Notes: generated by a model not told the origin, from the letters alone. A DNA stretch of 51,203 nt from Arthrobacter sp. Bz4 (GCF_003075455.1 NZ_QDAE01000021.1:1-51203), one strand, 5' to 3'; positions 8,762 through 18,730 are shown, counted from the first letter of the stretch. A program made the numbers and translations.

Positions 8762-11604
8762 GCCGACGGCTCGTTATCTGCTTTGGGGCCATCCGCCGCA
8801 CCTAGATTGCAGCCAAGTGCCCTTTCTAGGTGAGCGAAATAGACATCGTTTGAAGGCGTAAGATGACCCTCGCCCCAATCTTCTAATATCCAGGCTGCGT
8901 CCACTCCTGATGTTTGGGAGACGAGTTGGCTAAAGGGCTGCCGATGCCTTGTCTCATGGAAGACATCACCAGTATTCTGCACGTAATAGATAGATGTATT
9001 GCTCTTATGGTTAATGATGCGAGTTCCCACATCCAAACGCTCGATAGGCGCTAGGTCGGATAATCTGGGGTTTCCAAACACTGAAGAAAGCGCTAGATCT
9101 GTGAATCTAGAATAGTACTTCCGGATATCTGTCTGAGGATTGAACGCAGCCACCCTGCTTCCCTTGATAAGAGCCCCTATTTGCAAAGCAGCGAAACCCC
9201 CTCCGGAACTTCCTGCCAGTACGACCTCCGTATACCCGCCCGCCTCCATTCGTTCCATCACAAAATCAGCGATGACCCGATGAAGATCGGTATCATGAGT
9301 TCCCAGATACCAGCCCAGAGTTAGATCAGGCGAAAGGTCCAGCGTCGGATCTCCTATTAAACAACTAGCCCAGCCCCGTTCTGAGTATCCTGTAAGGCGC
9401 TCAAATCGCGGAAGGCTGTACTTTGATCGATTCAGTGCACCATGGAACCCCACGTGTAGAACCTTTCCCGGGCCCGGAGTACTGAAAATAGGTAAGGTGA
9501 GAGCGCCGATACCCACTGTTTGCATTCCACTAAAATACGCATGCTGACCCGCTTGTCGGATACTTGCATAGGTCCGTACTTCCCCACTGCTAGTCTTCGT
9601 CTTGAGGGGATTCCAGTTTATAATTGGCCGACGCTGGCCGCCGGTCGGGCGAATATAACTTGGGAGCTGCAACTCGTCACCAGCGATATCAATCGCTGCT
9701 GCTAATAGCCCTCCGCCGTGATTACCTTGATTAGATAACGGAATCATGAACCGAGAACTAGGATCCAGTACTTCTAACCGATCGGGTAGTCTGCTGCCCT
9801 CCTGCCTGATTTGTTTTATCGCATCATCAGACAAAGTCTGCAACTCTAAAGTTGAATTCAGTTCAACGACTTCGGGTATTCCCTCCCCTGATGTCGAAAT
9901 ATTCTCAAACGGTTTAAGAGACATCGCAACAGATTTAGGCGTAACTAGTACGTGCTCGGCTCCAAATGGAGACTCGACTCGGAGCCGAAAGGCTCGGTCT
10001 TCGGATTCCTCGTACGATGCAATTTCGCTTGTCTGGCCAGTCGACAGCGAGATTAGCGTGAGAAATTTCATTTGTGTTCCGCTTCGAACGGACCGCAGGA
10101 CAGGAGCGGGTTCCTTTTTTCTCCAGCCAACCGAGGTCCATCCATCTAACGGGTTATCTTGACCCTTGACCACCTCAATCTTCCCGGGATTTCCAAACCA
10201 CTGAACTTGCGCCGATAGGTCACCTTGAGTCAAATAAGCCGTTGCTCCTGCGACTGACAACTCGCACTCAGGATCAAAGTGCCATCGCTGTTCGGCTGTC
10301 ACCTTATCGTTCGAGGACACAGCATCTAGGATAAGCAAGTATTCCCCGAACTTGGAATAGATAACACGTCGACTGATTAGAACGCCAGAATACCCGGTGT
10401 CACGAATCATGTATTCAAGATGGGTGGGCGTCGAGACCTCCCTTGTGAGCGTGACATTTGTATTCCTGTCATAGTCACGGTTCCTGAGCAAAATAAGATT
10501 GTGCCCACTACGCTTCAATACATACGAGCGCATCGGATCTGATCCGTAAGTGTATTTCCCGGTATCGATCAGCCACGCGCCTCCGCCGGCGAAGTACGTG
10601 AGCGACCCCCCGTCCTGGTGTCCGTGGATTTTAGCCTGACTACCAAAACAGAACGAGAAAAAGGTCTCTTTCTCGAAGGCCCGATCAGTCTCACCCCAGC
10701 CGCTACGTGCATAAACATATCCGGCCGAATATTTCTTGACTAAATCCTGGGGGGGTACGCCCTTCAAACCCTTAGAGTAAGCGTAGTCCGTCTCGGGAGA
10801 CCCTACGGCGCGGGCATCACCTCCGTCGATATCCCCTATTCTGACGTATTTTCCATTGGGCTGTGTCGCATGAGCTAGGGCGACTGGCGCAAGCGACAGC
10901 CGATGTATCCCTTCAGGGGGCTCAACATTCTCGAGTTTGAGCCGTCGCAAAGCCTCGAGCCACCACCGGTAGTTTTGCTCTTGATACCCAACGCTTCCCT
11001 CTTCATTCACGCCCTCAAGGTCGTAGCTCGAGGTGAGCAAGGCCCCCAAGCGTTCAACGGCCAACCTCTTTTTGTCCGATAGTCCTAAAGCGCTAGCTAC
11101 GACGAACAATGCTTGATGCTGATGAAAAGCATGATTCCCGTGCCCGAGATTTTCCTCATCAGACAACCAATCCGCGTGTTCGATTAACGAAGCGAGAAGC
11201 CAGCCCTTTTCGCCAAATATAGGTAAGGCAAACGTGAGCTCGAATGTACGCAACGCATCACCCATGTCAATCCATGCCCATTTGCTCGTTGAGCGACCGG
11301 GGGGGTTGGTCTCAATCCAAGACCGGGCGTACCGTTCCCAAAGCTGCGCTGATTCCAAGTCCCCCTGTTCTGCCGCGCGACGTAGAGGATCTAACCATCT
11401 TAGTGAATGGAACTGGAACTGCCAGTTACCGTCGTTGAATGGATTCTCGCTCCAGTCTAGAGACTCAGGTAGTTTCCATAATGAATGGGGAGACATCTGA
11501 AGTTCCGCCGATTTGAGCGCCCTTACCAGTTCGGCGTCCTGCCGAGTGGCCTCGTAGCGGGCACCAAAAGATTGCCGCCTGGCCGACTCCATAGAAACTT
11601 CCAC
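8758..11604 (-). CDS. Heparinase II/III-like protein fused to an alpha/beta-hydrolase domain
   Basis: This 948-residue protein joins two modules. Residues ~30-600 look like the heparinase II/III family: a helical toroid (HGNHAFHQHQALFVVASALG) followed by the beta-sandwich motif IHGHQDGGSLTYFAGGGAW then LIDTGKYTYG. Residues ~690-935 look like an alpha/beta hydrolase: VLHVGFHGALNR, a nucleophile elbow GSSGG (Ser800), a candidate acid in NTGD (Asp880) and His in GEGH (His914). No signal peptide is visible, so it may act inside the cell or leave by an unknown route. The GTG start overlaps the upstream stop (TAGTG). Cleavage of a uronic-acid polymer and removal or addition of an acyl group are reasonable roles by family, but unproven. 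Confidence 0.7.
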   Translation of the reverse strand: MEVSMESARRQSFGARYEATRQDAELVRALKSAELQMSPHSLWKLPESLDWSENPFNDGNWQFQFHSLRWLDPLRRAAEQGDLESAQLWERYARSWIETNPPGRSTSKWAWIDMGDALRTFELTFALPIFGEKGWLLASLIEHADWLSDEENLGHGNHAFHQHQALFVVASALGLSDKKRLAVERLGALLTSSYDLEGVNEEGSVGYQEQNYRWWLEALRRLKLENVEPPEGIHRLSLAPVALAHATQPNGKYVRIGDIDGGDARAVGSPETDYAYSKGLKGVPPQDLVKKYSAGYVYARSGWGETDRAFEKETFFSFCFGSQAKIHGHQDGGSLTYFAGGGAWLIDTGKYTYGSDPMRSYVLKRSGHNLILLRNRDYDRNTNVTLTREVSTPTHLEYMIRDTGYSGVLISRRVIYSKFGEYLLILDAVSSNDKVTAEQRWHFDPECELSVAGATAYLTQGDLSAQVQWFGNPGKIEVVKGQDNPLDGWTSVGWRKKEPAPVLRSVRSGTQMKFLTLISLSTGQTSEIASYEESEDRAFRLRVESPFGAEHVLVTPKSVAMSLKPFENISTSGEGIPEVVELNSTLELQTLSDDAIKQIRQEGSRLPDRLEVLDPSSRFMIPLSNQGNHGGGLLAAAIDIAGDELQLPSYIRPTGGQRRPIINWNPLKTKTSSGEVRTYASIRQAGQHAYFSGMQTVGIGALTLPIFSTPGPGKVLHVGFHGALNRSKYSLPRFERLTGYSERGWASCLIGDPTLDLSPDLTLGWYLGTHDTDLHRVIADFVMERMEAGGYTEVVLAGSSGGGFAALQIGALIKGSRVAAFNPQTDIRKYYSRFTDLALSSVFGNPRLSDLAPIERLDVGTRIINHKSNTSIYYVQNTGDVFHETRHRQPFSQLVSQTSGVDAAWILEDWGEGHLTPSNDVYFAHLERALGCNLGAADGPKADNEPSA

Positions 11605-14231
11605 TAGCTATCAAACCTTTCGGACGCTTGGAAAAAGGAGCGTACCTCACTATCGCGCCATTCGATCGGACTGTAAAACTCAGCAATCCGCCGAACCAAC
11701 GATTCGCACTCCTCCCGATCCGAAGGGGATACCACAGAAAGCTTTTTCAGATACCAACCCTTCATAAAAGTTTGTGCTCGACTCTCCTTATATGCATCCA
11801 TGAGTCCGACATCTTCCAACCAACCTACTCTCGCCTTCTCTAGGGGTAGATATTTCCGGAAAAAACTTGGACCCACTACATTGACCATTGAATTACTGAC
11901 CGCACCGTAATAAACATGTATGGGGACACTCATTCCACCAAAACGACCCGCGTGAAATAATATTTGTTGGAAAAAATATGAATCCTGCCCCAGTGCTCCT
12001 ACCGGCTGAACCAAGTTCAATGACTTCAGCCACCTCGCATCAAGGACCATCGCCTGTATGCTCATCGGGTGAAACTGTATACGTGTTAGAGCTGCTCTCC
12101 CCGATTCGCTATTTTCCAAAACCAACCCGGTCGCTCCCATAAGCCGTTCCGAATTCTTCGACAGGTGAGTTCGATCAGTAAGCTTGACCATATCTCCAAT
12201 CGCGAATTCCAACTTGCGCTCCGAGGCTAGGGCGACCAGCTTCGAGTAACCATCATTAACCGCTTCGTTGTCCGGGTCTAGATAGGTGACCCACTCGCAC
12301 GAGGCGAGCTCAAGGCCCTTGTTTCTTGGGCGAGAGGCGCTGCCAGATCCTCCCTTTTCAAAACGATACAGCCTTACGTTCGAATGACTGCTCGACAAGA
12401 AGTTCAACACCTCAATCGTCTCGTAATCTGAAGAGCCATCATCTACTAATATGATCTCCATTTCGCCAAAAAGGGAGGACCTCTTCAATGACCTGAAGCA
12501 CTTGTCGCGTAAGAACCGTCCGTTGTTATAAACGGGTATTATGACGGACAATTTCTTCCTCAGAGGGTAGTCAATAGGAACTTCCGTCTCCGCACGTGCT
12601 GAATAGCCGAAATGGTCCATCACATAGCCGGATCCTTCGATCTGTTCATTGCTAAGGAACAGATCGCAGGGTGAACTGTTCACCCACAAAGCTCCAATTT
12701 GCGGATTTGAGAGATTATGGATCGGCGCGTGCCCGAGAGGACCGTCACCTTCAGGATCCCCCTTAGTGACAAAGTCAACATCCGCGTAAGCGAAGGCATT
12801 CACCATATCTTCGAAATGAGTGGCGGCATAGCGCATGGCCGAACTAATCGGGATGTATATGTCGAAGTCTTGCTTTCTCACCCTCGCTTCAGAAACAGAG
12901 AGCAATGGAACATTGGAAATAGTCTGGGTTTGAACTACTTCACGGTTCTCATCACTATCCTCACCCACCGCTGCAACTCGTGGCCGAGAAGATCTTGCTG
13001 GCAAGCCTGCAGTCCTCAAAATCTCGCCCATTCGATCAAAAGATAGATGATTCGTGAATACGTTTCTCAGCCCATCCATTTGCGAGCGATACGCTTCATC
13101 CGACGTGATATTGTCAATGAAGTCCCGGACCTCTAGTGCATTCTCCGATATAAAAACGTTTGGAAATTGATCGTTAACTCCAGGACTGTAATTTGAAATT
13201 ACTAGAGATCCCATGGCTTGCAATTCAACAACCCTATTCGCATACATTGACATACTAGAAGATACCGAATTTAGATTAATACTGAAGTCAGTCATCTTCT
13301 GGATCTTCAGAAGGGTGTCATGATTTATGGAGGGGCTGACGTACGGTAGCAAATACTCCGGGAAAAAATATCTATCATTACGAAGTTCGCTGTTGCGATC
13401 AATAATCACCAGTGGTCGATTCGATAAATTCACACCCTCGAAAATCTGCTCTGCGGCCGCTCTGCGTTCCTCGTACTTATGTGTGTGCCAGGAGCCGGCA
13501 AAGCTTACTTCAGCACGACGATACTTTCGAGACCCCACCGGATTATGGTGGTGAGGATTTACCCCGAACCTTAGCGTGCGAACCGCCTTCACGCCCGGGC
13601 AGTCGGCCCGATACCTATCGATTACCTCGGCCGCACTAGTGAAAATGAAATCGGCATTTTTAGCTATATCGACAAACAGTTCATAGTTAGGAGGGTCTTC
13701 CTTTGAATAAAACGATATAGGTACACCCGCCAACCTAAAAGCAGGAATCAATTGATTAATTAAAATGTTCCGAGCTCGAGATCTTTCGCCCGACAGCCCC
13801 TTCCACTCACCAGCTAATCCCTTCCAAGTGCTCGCTATAATCAAAAGATCTAAGGAACCACTCAGATCCATATAGTTTTCAGGTGTTATCGCGACTATAT
13901 CAGCAGTGCGATGGAAGCTTTTGAACAGGAACTCATCCGCGATGATGCCTACTCGAGCCGGATGAGGAGCCAAACTCCGGCTACCCATTGAGATGGGGAT
14001 GTCCTCAAGTATGGTGGCAAAGGAGTCAAGATAATTTCTAGTAATTAAACGATCAGATCGAGCGAGATACTCTTCACTGCTTGAAGCAGGGCTAAGAGGG
14101 GAACCGCTGAGAACGGAGTCGACGTAATAGTCTGACGAGTAGAATTTCACATCACCTTCATACTCGGCGCAACTACGCTCCAGTTCTTTAATCCGAGCCT
14201 CTACTGTATTCGCCTGATCGCTCGTTGACAC
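11604..14231 (-). CDS. Two-domain glycosyltransferase: CgeB-like N-terminal half plus GT2 C-terminal half
   Basis: An 875-residue protein. Residues ~1-30 contain a short coiled coil; ~80-420 are a GT-B module of the CgeB/spore-maturation type (FYSKEDPPNYELF, FIFTSAAEVIDRY, VSFAGSWHTHKYEERR, ANRVVELQAMGSLVIS). Residues ~560-840 are a GT-A family 2 domain (LSVIIPVYNNGRFL, EIILVDDGSSDYET, GSASRPRNKGLELA, TYLDPDNE, where DPD is the metal-binding DxD). Its N-terminal half is clearly related to that of the protein at 15942-17855. The GTG start has AAGG upstream and lies one base after the previous stop. It may add two sugars, or use one half for binding; substrates cannot be read from sequence. Confidence 0.75.
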   Translation of the reverse strand: MSTSDQANTVEARIKELERSCAEYEGDVKFYSSDYYVDSVLSGSPLSPASSSEEYLARSDRLITRNYLDSFATILEDIPISMGSRSLAPHPARVGIIADEFLFKSFHRTADIVAITPENYMDLSGSLDLLIIASTWKGLAGEWKGLSGERSRARNILINQLIPAFRLAGVPISFYSKEDPPNYELFVDIAKNADFIFTSAAEVIDRYRADCPGVKAVRTLRFGVNPHHHNPVGSRKYRRAEVSFAGSWHTHKYEERRAAAEQIFEGVNLSNRPLVIIDRNSELRNDRYFFPEYLLPYVSPSINHDTLLKIQKMTDFSINLNSVSSSMSMYANRVVELQAMGSLVISNYSPGVNDQFPNVFISENALEVRDFIDNITSDEAYRSQMDGLRNVFTNHLSFDRMGEILRTAGLPARSSRPRVAAVGEDSDENREVVQTQTISNVPLLSVSEARVRKQDFDIYIPISSAMRYAATHFEDMVNAFAYADVDFVTKGDPEGDGPLGHAPIHNLSNPQIGALWVNSSPCDLFLSNEQIEGSGYVMDHFGYSARAETEVPIDYPLRKKLSVIIPVYNNGRFLRDKCFRSLKRSSLFGEMEIILVDDGSSDYETIEVLNFLSSSHSNVRLYRFEKGGSGSASRPRNKGLELASCEWVTYLDPDNEAVNDGYSKLVALASERKLEFAIGDMVKLTDRTHLSKNSERLMGATGLVLENSESGRAALTRIQFHPMSIQAMVLDARWLKSLNLVQPVGALGQDSYFFQQILFHAGRFGGMSVPIHVYYGAVSNSMVNVVGPSFFRKYLPLEKARVGWLEDVGLMDAYKESRAQTFMKGWYLKKLSVVSPSDREECESLVRRIAEFYSPIEWRDSEVRSFFQASERFDS

Positions 14232-14232
14232 T

Positions 14233-14640
14233 CTAGACCTTCCTTATAGATGTGGCGATTTTCGCACGCAGGCGCCAATATTTGATCTGGGTCCGACCTA
14301 ATAAAGAGTTCGAAAGAGCAAACAACTTCCCAGTCGTTTCCGATAGTTGGGAAAGGGTCTGTGCATGCCGGCTCTGAAGCTTTTTCAATTCCTTCTTCTT
14401 CGCATAAAGCTGAGAACTAAATACACGTCGTTCCACAGCTATCGTGCTGAGTTCCAACTCGTTGTCCGGCGAGGAGTATGATCCGGGTTCTGTATTTAAT
14501 GCGACTCGGTAGGCCGCGAGAAGCTCGCGGGAAAGCTTATGAATTTCTTCACGTTGCCTCACGGCCGATACTCGGATCGCTTCCCGAGCCAAATCGCTCA
14601 CGAGAGCCGACTCCGTCGTTTCAGTAGACAATTGTTTCAT
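14233..14640 (-). CDS. Small coiled-coil protein in the glycosyltransferase operon
   Basis: A 135-residue, highly charged, almost entirely helical protein. The stretch VRQREEIHKLSRELLAAYRV and the later AKKKELKKLQSRHAQTLSQL are heptad-like and predict coiled coils; the C-terminus is basic (YWRLRAKIATSIRKV). There is no signal peptide, membrane segment or known domain. It lies 7 bases after wecC and 1 base before the GT2 fusion gene, so it is certainly in the operon. I do not recognise it. It could act as a scaffold or chain-length ruler for the neighbouring glycosyltransferases, which is conjecture. Confidence 0.6.
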   Translation of the reverse strand: MKQLSTETTESALVSDLAREAIRVSAVRQREEIHKLSRELLAAYRVALNTEPGSYSSPDNELELSTIAVERRVFSSQLYAKKKELKKLQSRHAQTLSQLSETTGKLFALSNSLLGRTQIKYWRLRAKIATSIRKV

Positions 14641-14647
14641 CCCCTAC

Positions 14648-15931
14648 CTACAGCTCAAGACTTTCTACTGCTTGACTGTTGCGCCAAATCCCTCTCGTGT
14701 CGATAATTCTTTTGCTCTCAAGAACTTTAGGATCCACATCTGCGAAAGAATCGTGGTTGACGAGCAACAGTATCACCTCGGCATCAGCGATGGCTGATTC
14801 AGTACTATCCACTAGGTACACGTTTGAAAGATCCCCCAGCACGGAAGGAAGGCCATTTATATGTGGCTCCGACACCAGAATGCGCGTATTCGGAAGCCGG
14901 CTAGCAAGGCTGATGACAATATCAATTGCGGGTGACTCGCGCAGATCATCTATATTTGCTTTGAAAGACAGACCAAGAGCGGCAACCGAAGCACCGGGAG
15001 GAAGATCTTTAACTTCAGTTACTACGCGTTCAACTACCCAATCCGGCTTAGCGTCATTGGTCAGTCGCGCCTGCCTTATAAGGGTGGCTTCCTCGGGCGC
15101 TGCTGCAACAATAAACCATGGATCGACTGCGATGCAGTGGCCCCCAACCCCGGGTCCTGGCTGCAAGATATTCACCCGTGGGTGATAATTTGCCAATTCA
15201 ATAAGTTCCCATACGTCAATATTCAGTTTGTCACTAATAATCGAAAGCTCATTTGCAAAAGCAATATTGACGTCCCTAAAGGAGTTTTCTACTAGCTTAG
15301 CCATCTCGGCTGTCGTCGCATCAGTGAGGTGGATTTCTCCCTGGCAAAAAGTCTCGTAAAGTGCCTTCGCCGAAAGGGCCGCATCACGTGTGATGCCACC
15401 GATAATTCGGTCGTTGGTCACCAGCTCAATCATGACCCGCCCGGGCAACACGCGTTCAGGGCAATGAGCTATCAAAATCTGGGGCCGACCGAGCCCCTGC
15501 TCAAGGCTGAGGTCGGGACGTAGCCTAACTAGGTAGTCGCCCAGATGCTGTGTTGCTCCAGGGGGCGATGTAGATTCCAGGATAATCAGTTCTCCACCGG
15601 ACAGCTGAGGTGCGATACCACGGGCGGCTGCCTCAATATAAGATAGATCCGCGCTCTTATCAGCATTGAACGGCGTGGGCACAGCCACAATATATGCCTC
15701 AGCTTTGGGTGTTTCTTTGGTTGCCTTCAACCGACCCTGCGCCACCGCGCCCGCGACGTGGACGCTCAGGTCCGGTTCAACAAAAGGGACTTCCCCCCTA
15801 TTCACCGCTTCTACCGTCCTCGTGCTGACGTCCACGCCGACAACATTGATCCCGTTTGTGGCCAAGATGGCTGCCGTTGGAAGCCCTATATAGCCTAGAC
15901 CTATCACAGCCACGTTCTGAATAATATTCAT
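14648..15931 (-). CDS. wecC: UDP-N-acetyl-D-mannosaminuronate dehydrogenase
   Basis: A 427-residue UDP-sugar 6-dehydrogenase of the WecC type, which oxidises UDP-ManNAc to UDP-ManNAcA with NAD. It has the N-terminal Rossmann motif VAVIGLGYIGLPTA, the VAVPTPF segment, LESTSPPG, CPERVLPG, the AEMAKLVENSFRDVNIAFAN helix, and the catalytic-cysteine motif GPGVGGHCIAVDPWF; the C-terminal half has LGLSFKANIDDLRESPA. All catalytic elements are present. The ATG has a strong GGGAGA ribosome site ten bases after the previous stop. It works with the WecB epimerase at 4.8 kb and marks the polymer as uronic-acid-containing. Confidence 0.93.
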   Translation of the reverse strand: MNIIQNVAVIGLGYIGLPTAAILATNGINVVGVDVSTRTVEAVNRGEVPFVEPDLSVHVAGAVAQGRLKATKETPKAEAYIVAVPTPFNADKSADLSYIEAAARGIAPQLSGGELIILESTSPPGATQHLGDYLVRLRPDLSLEQGLGRPQILIAHCPERVLPGRVMIELVTNDRIIGGITRDAALSAKALYETFCQGEIHLTDATTAEMAKLVENSFRDVNIAFANELSIISDKLNIDVWELIELANYHPRVNILQPGPGVGGHCIAVDPWFIVAAAPEEATLIRQARLTNDAKPDWVVERVVTEVKDLPPGASVAALGLSFKANIDDLRESPAIDIVISLASRLPNTRILVSEPHINGLPSVLGDLSNVYLVDSTESAIADAEVILLLVNHDSFADVDPKVLESKRIIDTRGIWRNSQAVESLEL

Positions 15932-15941
15932 GATATCTCCC

Positions 15942-17855
15942 TCATACTGTTACATGCTGATCGGGACGACCAAATAGTACGACCCTGCCCGAGGCCAAAA
16001 GCTCATTTGAGCTAATTTGCCAGGTGTGATTTTGCGATCCTCTTTGTTGAAAAAAATTGAACCTGTCCGCGGAATAGACGGACGCTCCACCTGATCTGGC
16101 GTCTGACAAGAACCTTGTGTCTTCACCGGCGGCTAGGTCGCGGAAAGGAAACTGTACAAATGCTTCGCGACGGGCAGTCAAAGTCGGTCCCATAACAAAA
16201 TCTGTAAACCTATGTTCTAAACCTGCGTACCTAAGAATAGTTGCGTTGCGGTCCTCTAGATACATATAATGCGCCTGCTTACCTACCACATCCGCTTGCG
16301 AGAACATTAATGCATTCACTTGGTCTTTCAAATAGTTCTTTCCGTAAAAATCATCATCGTCCATTTTCGCCAACACGTCACCGTCCGCAACTGCGACGCA
16401 TTCGTTCAGACACTGACCGAGACTAACTAGTCTTGAAGCATTAAGCAGAATGCCATTCTTAAGCCCATACAAGCGAGACAGGCGGTCGAACTCGCCTCGG
16501 CCAAGTTCAAATCCATGAGTCATTAAGATTAGTTGGACCGAGACTCCGTCTTGTTCTGCAACCGTGCGCATGAGTTGTTCGACCTGATTTGGCCGAACGG
16601 TCGAAGCCAACACTGAAATCGAAGGTAACCGAACAGGAAGCACCTTATCGGGGAGAACCTGCTCAATCACAGATTCGACCCTGTGTGCATAAGTATGGCG
16701 GTCCCAGATTTTCCTCTGGGTTTTGTGAACCATTCTTTCTGATAACTCGGGGCTCTCCAGCAATGCTTTAGTCATTACCACTGCAGAATCTTTGGAACTC
16801 ACAGTGGGAACTTCATCTTGATTAAACAATAAAGAGATTGCGGCGCTGGGTGCACTAAGAACGGTTGTTCCGGAAGCATTGATCTCGAACACTCGGCGTG
16901 CGCACATGCTTGGTGAGTCAACGACCGAGTTTACATTCAAGAACAACTTGTAAGCTTTATAGGCCGTCAACATTTGAACATAAGGAAGACTACCCACCAC
17001 ATGCTCGGACAAACCGTCGGGAAACCGGTATCGCTGATCTTTGCCGGCAGAACGCGCGAAGATCTCCAGATCCGCTTTCTGGCCCTTCAACGCGCTGACA
17101 GCCCCCTGCAATAGCATATCCATCTGTTCCCGGCGTTCTGGAAATTTATGTGCGAAGTACATCCCAGCGAAAGCGACCTCTCGCTCATGCCAGCCAGTTG
17201 ACGGTCGGACTGGATTATGCACTCTAGGTTGCGCCGCAAAAGAAAAGGGGAAGACCCGTTGGTGGCCTAGGTCCTCGACATATCTAGGAATCATGTTTGA
17301 GTCGGATGTGAAGACGAAGTCAAACTCCCTTGCAGCAGGAAGGAAATCCTCGTAATGTGGCGGGTCTTCTTTGTTCCAAATTACTGTCTTAATTTGTTGC
17401 GCTCTACACCAACGAATCATCTCTAGGAAATCGGACTTTGGACCCGAGGTGCCGGTTAGCTGATACTTCCAGTTACCACTATTTCCCGACCACGCGGATT
17501 CCACAAATATAAAGTCTATTTTCTGGGAAGTGAGTTGTTGACGCCAAGTTTCCCGCTTTAGAACGATGGAATTCCATTCGTAATTCAAAGCCAGACTTGA
17601 AAACTCATCGAGTATTACCCCGACATTCAAATCATGCCTCCTAGGCAATGACTCCGGAAGATTTGTCGAGTCAAATGCCAGCGATCTTCCCTCGAAATTC
17701 CGCACCAGCCTCGCCCGAGCACCAAGCGACCCTGGCACAGAAACATCACCTGGCGTCGTAAGTTTGCGAGACCTGAAAACATGTAATTGGGCCATCCCTC
17801 CTTGGCGAAAATGCCAAATCGCTCGCCGCAGGGGAAGCATAACGTTACGCATCAT
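15942..17855 (-). CDS. Two-domain glycosyltransferase, CgeB-like plus GT2-like
   Basis: About 637 residues. The N-terminal two thirds resemble the CgeB-like half of the 875-residue protein downstream (shared landmarks: WNKEDPPHYEDFL, FVFTSDSNMIPRYVEDLG, VAFAGMYFAHKFPERREQ, CARRVFEINASGT). The C-terminal third is a GT2 domain: PSISVLASTVRPNQVEQLMR, then DGDVLAKMDDDDFYGKNYL, where DDD supplies the metal-binding acids, and later FRDLAAGEDTRFL. The chosen start is ATG 17855, whose ATGA overlaps the stop of the ABC ATPase gene; a longer frame to 17885 would overlap by 34 bases. It is probably a paralogue by duplication within the locus. Confidence 0.75.
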   Translation of the reverse strand: MMRNVMLPLRRAIWHFRQGGMAQLHVFRSRKLTTPGDVSVPGSLGARARLVRNFEGRSLAFDSTNLPESLPRRHDLNVGVILDEFSSLALNYEWNSIVLKRETWRQQLTSQKIDFIFVESAWSGNSGNWKYQLTGTSGPKSDFLEMIRWCRAQQIKTVIWNKEDPPHYEDFLPAAREFDFVFTSDSNMIPRYVEDLGHQRVFPFSFAAQPRVHNPVRPSTGWHEREVAFAGMYFAHKFPERREQMDMLLQGAVSALKGQKADLEIFARSAGKDQRYRFPDGLSEHVVGSLPYVQMLTAYKAYKLFLNVNSVVDSPSMCARRVFEINASGTTVLSAPSAAISLLFNQDEVPTVSSKDSAVVMTKALLESPELSERMVHKTQRKIWDRHTYAHRVESVIEQVLPDKVLPVRLPSISVLASTVRPNQVEQLMRTVAEQDGVSVQLILMTHGFELGRGEFDRLSRLYGLKNGILLNASRLVSLGQCLNECVAVADGDVLAKMDDDDFYGKNYLKDQVNALMFSQADVVGKQAHYMYLEDRNATILRYAGLEHRFTDFVMGPTLTARREAFVQFPFRDLAAGEDTRFLSDARSGGASVYSADRFNFFQQRGSQNHTWQISSNELLASGRVVLFGRPDQHVTV

Positions 17856-18730
17856 GCACTCCGCCTTCCAGGCAATCGATCCCACACCTCGGTAGCGACG
17901 AGTTTCGCCCTTGCTTCCGAGCGCAGACGTTCTGCATAAGGGTGGTGGCCCTTAGTTAAATGCCAAGTAAACGCCTTGTAAGCACTACAAACTTCCTCTG
18001 GATCGCCGTCCATGAGGAGATCTCCTTTGTCTAGCCAAACGACTCTCGAGCACATTTCCCGGATGGTCCCGAGACTGTGACTAACGAGAAAGACCGTGCC
18101 CGCCTTCTCGCGAAGTTCATCCATTCGTTCCTTCGACCGATCTCGAAACTGCGCATCGCCGGTGTTCAAGGCTTCATCAATTAGCAATATTTCGGGATCT
18201 ATGCTCGCTGCAATTGCAAATCGTAGTCTTGAAGACATCCCGGAAGAGTAAGACTTCATCGGCAGATAAATTGCACTATCTAGCCCGGACAGCTCAACGA
18301 TCGAATTCATTTTCCGATCTATTTCGGATCGCGGCATTCCCATTGCAAGACACCCCAGAACTATATTTTGCTCACCAGCGAGCTCTGGAATGAGAGCAGC
18401 ATTCACGCCGAGCATAATCGGCGTGTTGGATGCGTACACCGCACCTTTAGTTGGCTGAGTTTGCCCACTGATAAGTCGCACCAGCGTACTTTTTCCCGAA
18501 CCGTTACGACCTATTACGCCAACTGACTCACCGTGAGTAACGATCAAGGAGAGTTCATTCAACGCATTGATCGCCACCCTGTTATCGGTGCGGCGCAAGA
18601 CACGTTTCAAAACAGTAGACTTCGATCGGTCTGACTTATTGGATCTCACCTTGTAACTCATCGATACGCGATCGATGACTACGGTGACATTAGCCATCTC
18701 ACCGGTTGCCGGATGATTAGTCCTTCCCAT
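17852..18730 (-). CDS. ABC transporter ATP-binding protein, polysaccharide export (Wzt/TagH type)
   Basis: About 292 residues with Walker A (GVIGRNGSGKSTLVRLI), a YSSGMSSRLRFAIA signature (Wzt/TagH proteins typically have YSSGM in place of LSGGQ), Walker B (EILLIDEALNTGDAQF) and the H-loop (FLVSHS). There is no long C-terminal carbohydrate-binding domain like that of E. coli O9a Wzt, so it is closer to the TagH core. ATG 18730 has GAGGAA upstream and overlaps the permease stop by 14 bases; ATG 18697 is an alternative. With the next-listed permease it should flip or export the lipid-linked polymer across the membrane. Confidence 0.92.
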   Translation of the reverse strand: MGRTNHPATGEMANVTVVIDRVSMSYKVRSNKSDRSKSTVLKRVLRRTDNRVAINALNELSLIVTHGESVGVIGRNGSGKSTLVRLISGQTQPTKGAVYASNTPIMLGVNAALIPELAGEQNIVLGCLAMGMPRSEIDRKMNSIVELSGLDSAIYLPMKSYSSGMSSRLRFAIAASIDPEILLIDEALNTGDAQFRDRSKERMDELREKAGTVFLVSHSLGTIREMCSRVVWLDKGDLLMDGDPEEVCSAYKAFTWHLTKGHHPYAERLRSEARAKLVATEVWDRLPGRRSA

